7,998 nucleotides of DNA from positions 1-7,998 of the forward strand of contig JASLDG010000011.1 of NCBI GenBank assembly GCA_030146045.1, read 5' to 3'. The translations under genes and the position numbers were made by a program. Origin of the DNA: Candidatus Saccharimonadales bacterium (GTDB lineage: Bacteria; Patescibacteriota; Saccharimonadia; Saccharimonadales; Saccharimonadaceae). Below are positions 5,492 through 7,998 of the stretch, in pieces. Positions within the stretch are counted from its first letter, which is position 1. Each line of letters opens with the position of its first letter. The notes under the pieces are model-generated. The model did no database searches, was not told where the DNA came from, and saw only the letters and a program-made list of their open reading frames with translations.

Positions 5492-5520
5492 ATATTAGCA
5501 TACTATTTATGCTTTGTCAA
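5492..5520 (-). promoter_or_regulatory. Sigma70-type promoter of the 68-aa membrane protein gene
   Basis: On the minus strand TTGACA (5520-5515, perfect) and TAATAT (5497-5492, 4 of 6) are separated by 17 bases. Nine bases lie between the -10 and the ATG at 5482, so transcription should begin 0 to 3 bases before the start codon. Confidence 0.7.
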
Positions 5521-5587
5521 TATTATTGCTAAATTACTCCATTTGACTTGTAAGACGGTGCTTAGCATGCACTATAAAAGCCGATTG

Positions 5588-5603
5588 CTACACGCCAGTG
5601 TAG
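5588..5603 (-). terminator. Weak hairpin just after the HAD gene
   Basis: CTACAC and GTGTAG form a 6-bp stem around a TGGC loop, abutting the HAD stop codon. The nearest T-run (TTTT, 5579-5576) is 8 bases beyond the stem, so termination is doubtful; mRNA 3'-end protection is an alternative. Confidence 0.3.
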
Positions 5604-6311
5604 TCAAACCCCACTAGATATTACCGAAATTTTTGCCATCATAAGATCAGGTACCTGCGTGACGTTGGCCGGTAGATCCCCCCTCTGTGACGGTAAGATG
5701 TGTGCCGGATCCACCACTTGATACCCCTGACTTGGCGCAGGCGGAAAACTATTAAAACTCACTGCCTTATCATCAAACATGACAATCCGGTCCACGTGAC
5801 CACCCCCAAATTCTTGTGGAAGCATAAATTGACCACTTGGTTGTCGCCAGCTCGTAATCAATCTACCTTTCTCTTTCTGCTCCATGACGATGCGATTCAC
5901 GTGATTAAAGCCGGCCGCCGCCAATTTAAGATGCTGCCATAGTGGATTGCCGTAGGTCAAAATACCATATGACCGCCCAGTTGAACGCAGATGGTCAAGT
6001 AGCTCAGTCGCACCTGGCAGTAACATGTTCAGTGAGCGTGCTTGATGGATAAAATGCTTTTCAAGCTCTTGCCACTTACCGCCCTCGCCGTGTTCGTGTA
6101 AATAATCGCGCACAAACCGAGCGGTATCAAACGAATCGCCTCGCGCTTTAACATCCGCATCAGCACGTTCGATCTGCTCACGTGGAATCTCAAAAAATTC
6201 ATTGGCTACTTCCATAAACACCTCAAGAAGCTTATCGGAATCAGCTAATGTGCGGTCAAAATCGACAATATAAAATGCACTACCGTGACTGTCGTTCTTC
6301 GTATTCGTCAT
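5604..6311 (-). CDS. HAD-superfamily hydrolase (phosphatase-like)
   Basis: This 235-residue cytosolic protein has haloacid-dehalogenase fold motifs: motif I DFDRT (17-21) with nucleophile D17 and acid/base D19; motif II T119 in GILTYGN; a Lys candidate for motif III around 145-148 (EQKEKGR); and motif IV Asp pair D180-D181 in IVMFDDK. A helical cap of about 70 residues sits between motifs I and II, as in C1-cap members, which are usually phosphatases of small metabolites. The substrate cannot be told. The start overlaps the end of yvcK by 32 bases in another frame, and a TGCTATAAT extended -10 lies 8 bases before the ATG, so it can be expressed separately from yvcK, probably from a leaderless transcript. 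No Shine-Dalgarno is visible. Confidence 0.88.
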   Translation of the reverse strand: MTNTKNDSHGSAFYIVDFDRTLADSDKLLEVFMEVANEFFEIPREQIERADADVKARGDSFDTARFVRDYLHEHGEGGKWQELEKHFIHQARSLNMLLPGATELLDHLRSTGRSYGILTYGNPLWQHLKLAAAGFNHVNRIVMEQKEKGRLITSWRQPSGQFMLPQEFGGGHVDRIVMFDDKAVSFNSFPPAPSQGYQVVDPAHILPSQRGDLPANVTQVPDLMMAKISVISSGV

Positions 6312-7314
6312 ATAACCGTATTATAGCATTTGCAATCGCCCGAGCATCATGCCGAATTAATGAGCGTGTTACTGGTAGTTTATCACCATGATGTGTCGCC
6401 GCAACATCACTCAGGAACTCTCCAGGCACCGCCTGAAAATGAGCCTCCTCAAGAGTTCGATCATCGATATCAACAACATACGACCCTTCGACTTCACGGT
6501 ATTTTTCGGCTAATTCGTCAGATGGCTGCTGACTGTTGTATAAAACATAATCAAGAATAGGCGCGCCAGCCAGCCGCTCAATTTCTGCCGCATGATCGGC
6601 TACAGTAAAACCCTCCGTCTGCCCCTGCTTCGTTACCAGATTCGACACATAGACAATCGGTGCCTTTGCATGCTTAAGAGCAGGCCCCATGCCATCAATA
6701 ACCAAAAGTGCACCGAGTGACGTATATAAATCACCTGGAGCAATCACAATAAGATCAGCTTGCTCAATCGCCCGTATCGCCAATGGGTTTGCTGAAGCTC
6801 GTGGCTCAAGTGATAGCACTGCCTTGCGTGGATCATGCTTAAAATAGTCGGCATCAATCACTCGCTCGCCGCGTAACACAACGCTTGCCTCGGCCCACTC
6901 CATTTTCAATCGAACATTATCAAGCGTGGCTGGAATCACGACGCCATTTACACGCAAAATCTCAGATGCAAGTTCAACTGCATCGCTAAAGTTGCCTGTC
7001 GTCTTCTCGAGAGCGGTCAATAAAATATTACCGAATGAGTGCCCACCAAATGTTCCTTCCTCAAACCGATAATTAAAGAGTTCCCGTACTTTTGGAGACT
7101 CGCTGAGTGCCACCAGGCACTGTCGCACATCACCAGGAGGAAGTACACCAAGCTCATCACGCAGCACACCAGTGCTGCCGCCGTCATCTGCCATGCTGAC
7201 TATCGCGGCAATCTGCGATGTGTGTGTCTTTAATGCAGAAAGAAGCGTAAAACTACCCGTCCCTCCTCCAATAACCGCAATTTTTAGTTCAGTTGGTGCA
7301 AACGGTTCACGCAT
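6280..7314 (-). CDS. yvcK: YvcK/CofD-like UDP-sugar-binding regulator (gluconeogenesis factor)
   Basis: YvcK proteins bind UDP-GlcNAc and, in Bacillus and other Firmicutes and actinobacteria, are needed for growth on gluconeogenic carbon and for normal wall synthesis. They resemble the lactyl-phospho transferase CofD but have no proven transferase activity. The start chosen is ATG 7314 (344 residues); AGGAG lies 8 bases upstream and it overlaps the GH1 stop as TAATG. A longer frame to 7356 would add 14 residues with no family support. Motifs: GGGTGS (16-21), SMADDGGSTG (40-49), LPPGDVRQC (58-66), GHSFGNILLTAL (91-102), and APGDLYTSLGALLVIDGM in the second half. Length is normal. Nearby dcw genes fit a wall-related role. 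Confidence 0.95.
   Translation of the reverse strand: MREPFAPTELKIAVIGGGTGSFTLLSALKTHTSQIAAIVSMADDGGSTGVLRDELGVLPPGDVRQCLVALSESPKVRELFNYRFEEGTFGGHSFGNILLTALEKTTGNFSDAVELASEILRVNGVVIPATLDNVRLKMEWAEASVVLRGERVIDADYFKHDPRKAVLSLEPRASANPLAIRAIEQADLIVIAPGDLYTSLGALLVIDGMGPALKHAKAPIVYVSNLVTKQGQTEGFTVADHAAEIERLAGAPILDYVLYNSQQPSDELAEKYREVEGSYVVDIDDRTLEEAHFQAVPGEFLSDVAATHHGDKLPVTRSLIRHDARAIANAIIRLYDEYEERQSR
6320..6328 (-). promoter_or_regulatory. Perfect extended -10 promoter of the HAD gene inside yvcK
   Basis: TGCTATAAT on the minus strand is a perfect TGn extension plus perfect TATAAT, 8 bases before the HAD ATG and within the last codons of yvcK. No -35 match lies at 17 bases. The expected start of transcription is at or within about 2 bases of the ATG. 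Confidence 0.65.
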
Positions 7315-7998
7315 TATGTATTCTCCTGTATTTTTTTCAAGACACGGGCAAACCATACTGCACTTTTGCGCGGTGTGCGCTTGAATGTTTTGTAATCAAC
7401 CTCAAGCAGCCCAAAGCGCGGCCACCTGCCCTTGTCCCATTCAACATTATCCAGCAAGCTCCAGTGTAGATAGCCTTCAAGCTTGACGCCGCTTTTCATA
7501 GCATGCTGCATTGCCATTAAGGTTTGCGTTATCCACCACTGGCGATGCTCGTCCCTGCTGTCAGCGACACCATTTTCGGTAATAAGGATAGGAAGATCGT
7601 ATTTTTCATGTAAACGTTCAAGTGCAAACTGGATATTGGCCGGACTCAAATCCCACCCCAAGTCGCTCAAGCGCTGGTCGGGGTTATGCATACGGTAGCC
7701 ATAGACTCGATTACTAAAGTAATAATTGACCCCTAGAAAATCACATCGCTTGACCACTTTTTTAAGTAAAAAATCGTCCTGAAAGTACTGCATAATATCG
7801 GTACTTTTTCGACTAAGCAGTGCATCGTCACCCGCATAAAAATAATTTGAATTCTTAGCGATCGATACACGATACCGACGACTCAGTGCATGGATTGCAG
7901 TAGCCGCTTGGTTATGCGCACGTGCCAAATTATTCATTACCCGCAGCCATGCACGCCGACTCGTGTGGGCCGGTGGCCAGGTGCCATGGTAATAACTT
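7314..7998 (-). CDS. Glycoside hydrolase family 1 beta-glycosidase, C-terminal part (5' end outside window)
   Basis: The frame is open from the right edge; 227 residues are visible, and the ATG at 7937 is internal because upstream codons (YYHGTWPP and on) continue the family pattern. GH1 enzymes are retaining beta-glucosidases/galactosidases of the (beta/alpha)8 fold. The catalytic nucleophile is in ITENG (fragment residue 141); other GH1 marks are FLGVNYY (88-94), EGYLHWSLLDNVEW (174-187), RFGLLEVDY (194-202) and the C-terminal KRTPRKSA. The acid/base motif NEP should lie upstream, outside the window. Style is closer to the archaeal/thermophile-type branch (YLHWSLLDN) than to enteric phospho-beta-glucosidases; this is impression, not measured. 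The stop overlaps the yvcK start by one base, so the two are translationally coupled. Confidence 0.93.
   Translation of the reverse strand, partial: SYYHGTWPPAHTSRRAWLRVMNNLARAHNQAATAIHALSRRYRVSIAKNSNYFYAGDDALLSRKSTDIMQYFQDDFLLKKVVKRCDFLGVNYYFSNRVYGYRMHNPDQRLSDLGWDLSPANIQFALERLHEKYDLPILITENGVADSRDEHRQWWITQTLMAMQHAMKSGVKLEGYLHWSLLDNVEWDKGRWPRFGLLEVDYKTFKRTPRKSAVWFARVLKKIQENT

Noticed and set aside
7315..7356. Longer yvcK start 14 codons upstream
   Set aside because: That extension lies inside the GH1 coding end, has no ribosome binding site, and the ATG at 7314 has AGGAG at a good distance and the expected family N-terminus.

Overview
The window is about 8 kb of bacterial chromosome with every supported gene on the minus strand, so transcription runs from high to low coordinates. 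Base composition is moderate, TGA is used as a stop, and genes are closely packed. The low half is a compact division and cell-wall (dcw) cluster in the order mraZ, rsmH, ftsL-like, ftsI, mraY, and probably the start of ftsW at the edge. The reduced cluster, the short FtsI without PASTA repeats, small low-similarity accessory proteins and the neighbouring yvcK would suit a Patescibacteria/CPR genome such as Saccharibacteria. That placement is inference from gene style and not a proven assignment.

Layout in transcription order. A GH1 beta-glycosidase enters from the right edge (7998 to 7314) and overlaps the start of yvcK by one base. yvcK (7314 to 6280) overlaps a HAD-family hydrolase gene (6311 to 5604), which has its own extended -10 promoter inside yvcK. 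A 68-residue single-span membrane protein (5482 to 5276) follows, driven by its own promoter and closed by a 20-bp perfect hairpin terminator. The stem of that terminator carries two perfect inverted DnaA-box 9-mers. Immediately after it come the mraZ promoter, with three 10-bp-spaced MraZ-type GTGGG repeats, and mraZ (5074 to 4703).

Between mraZ and rsmH lies a 246-bp element with 27-bp imperfect terminal inverted repeats (24 of 27 matching) and a perfect 5-bp flanking duplication (GAGTT). It has the anatomy of a non-autonomous, MITE-like transposable element inserted in the division cluster. rsmH (4381 to 3485) has an extended -10 only 7 bases before its ATG. Between rsmH and ftsL is a 219-base gap. 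It holds a 21-codon ORF with a ribosome binding site, then a GC-rich block that can fold into mutually exclusive hairpins, a possible regulatory leader for ftsL-ftsI-mraY.

Functionally, MraZ is the likely autorepressor of the cluster, RsmH methylates 16S rRNA, the FtsL-like protein and FtsI act in the septal machinery, and MraY makes lipid I. YvcK is a UDP-sugar-binding regulator that links carbon metabolism to wall synthesis. Three genes (rsmH, the 68-aa protein and the HAD hydrolase) have -10 boxes 7 to 9 bases before ATG and no Shine-Dalgarno, so they are probably leaderless or nearly so.
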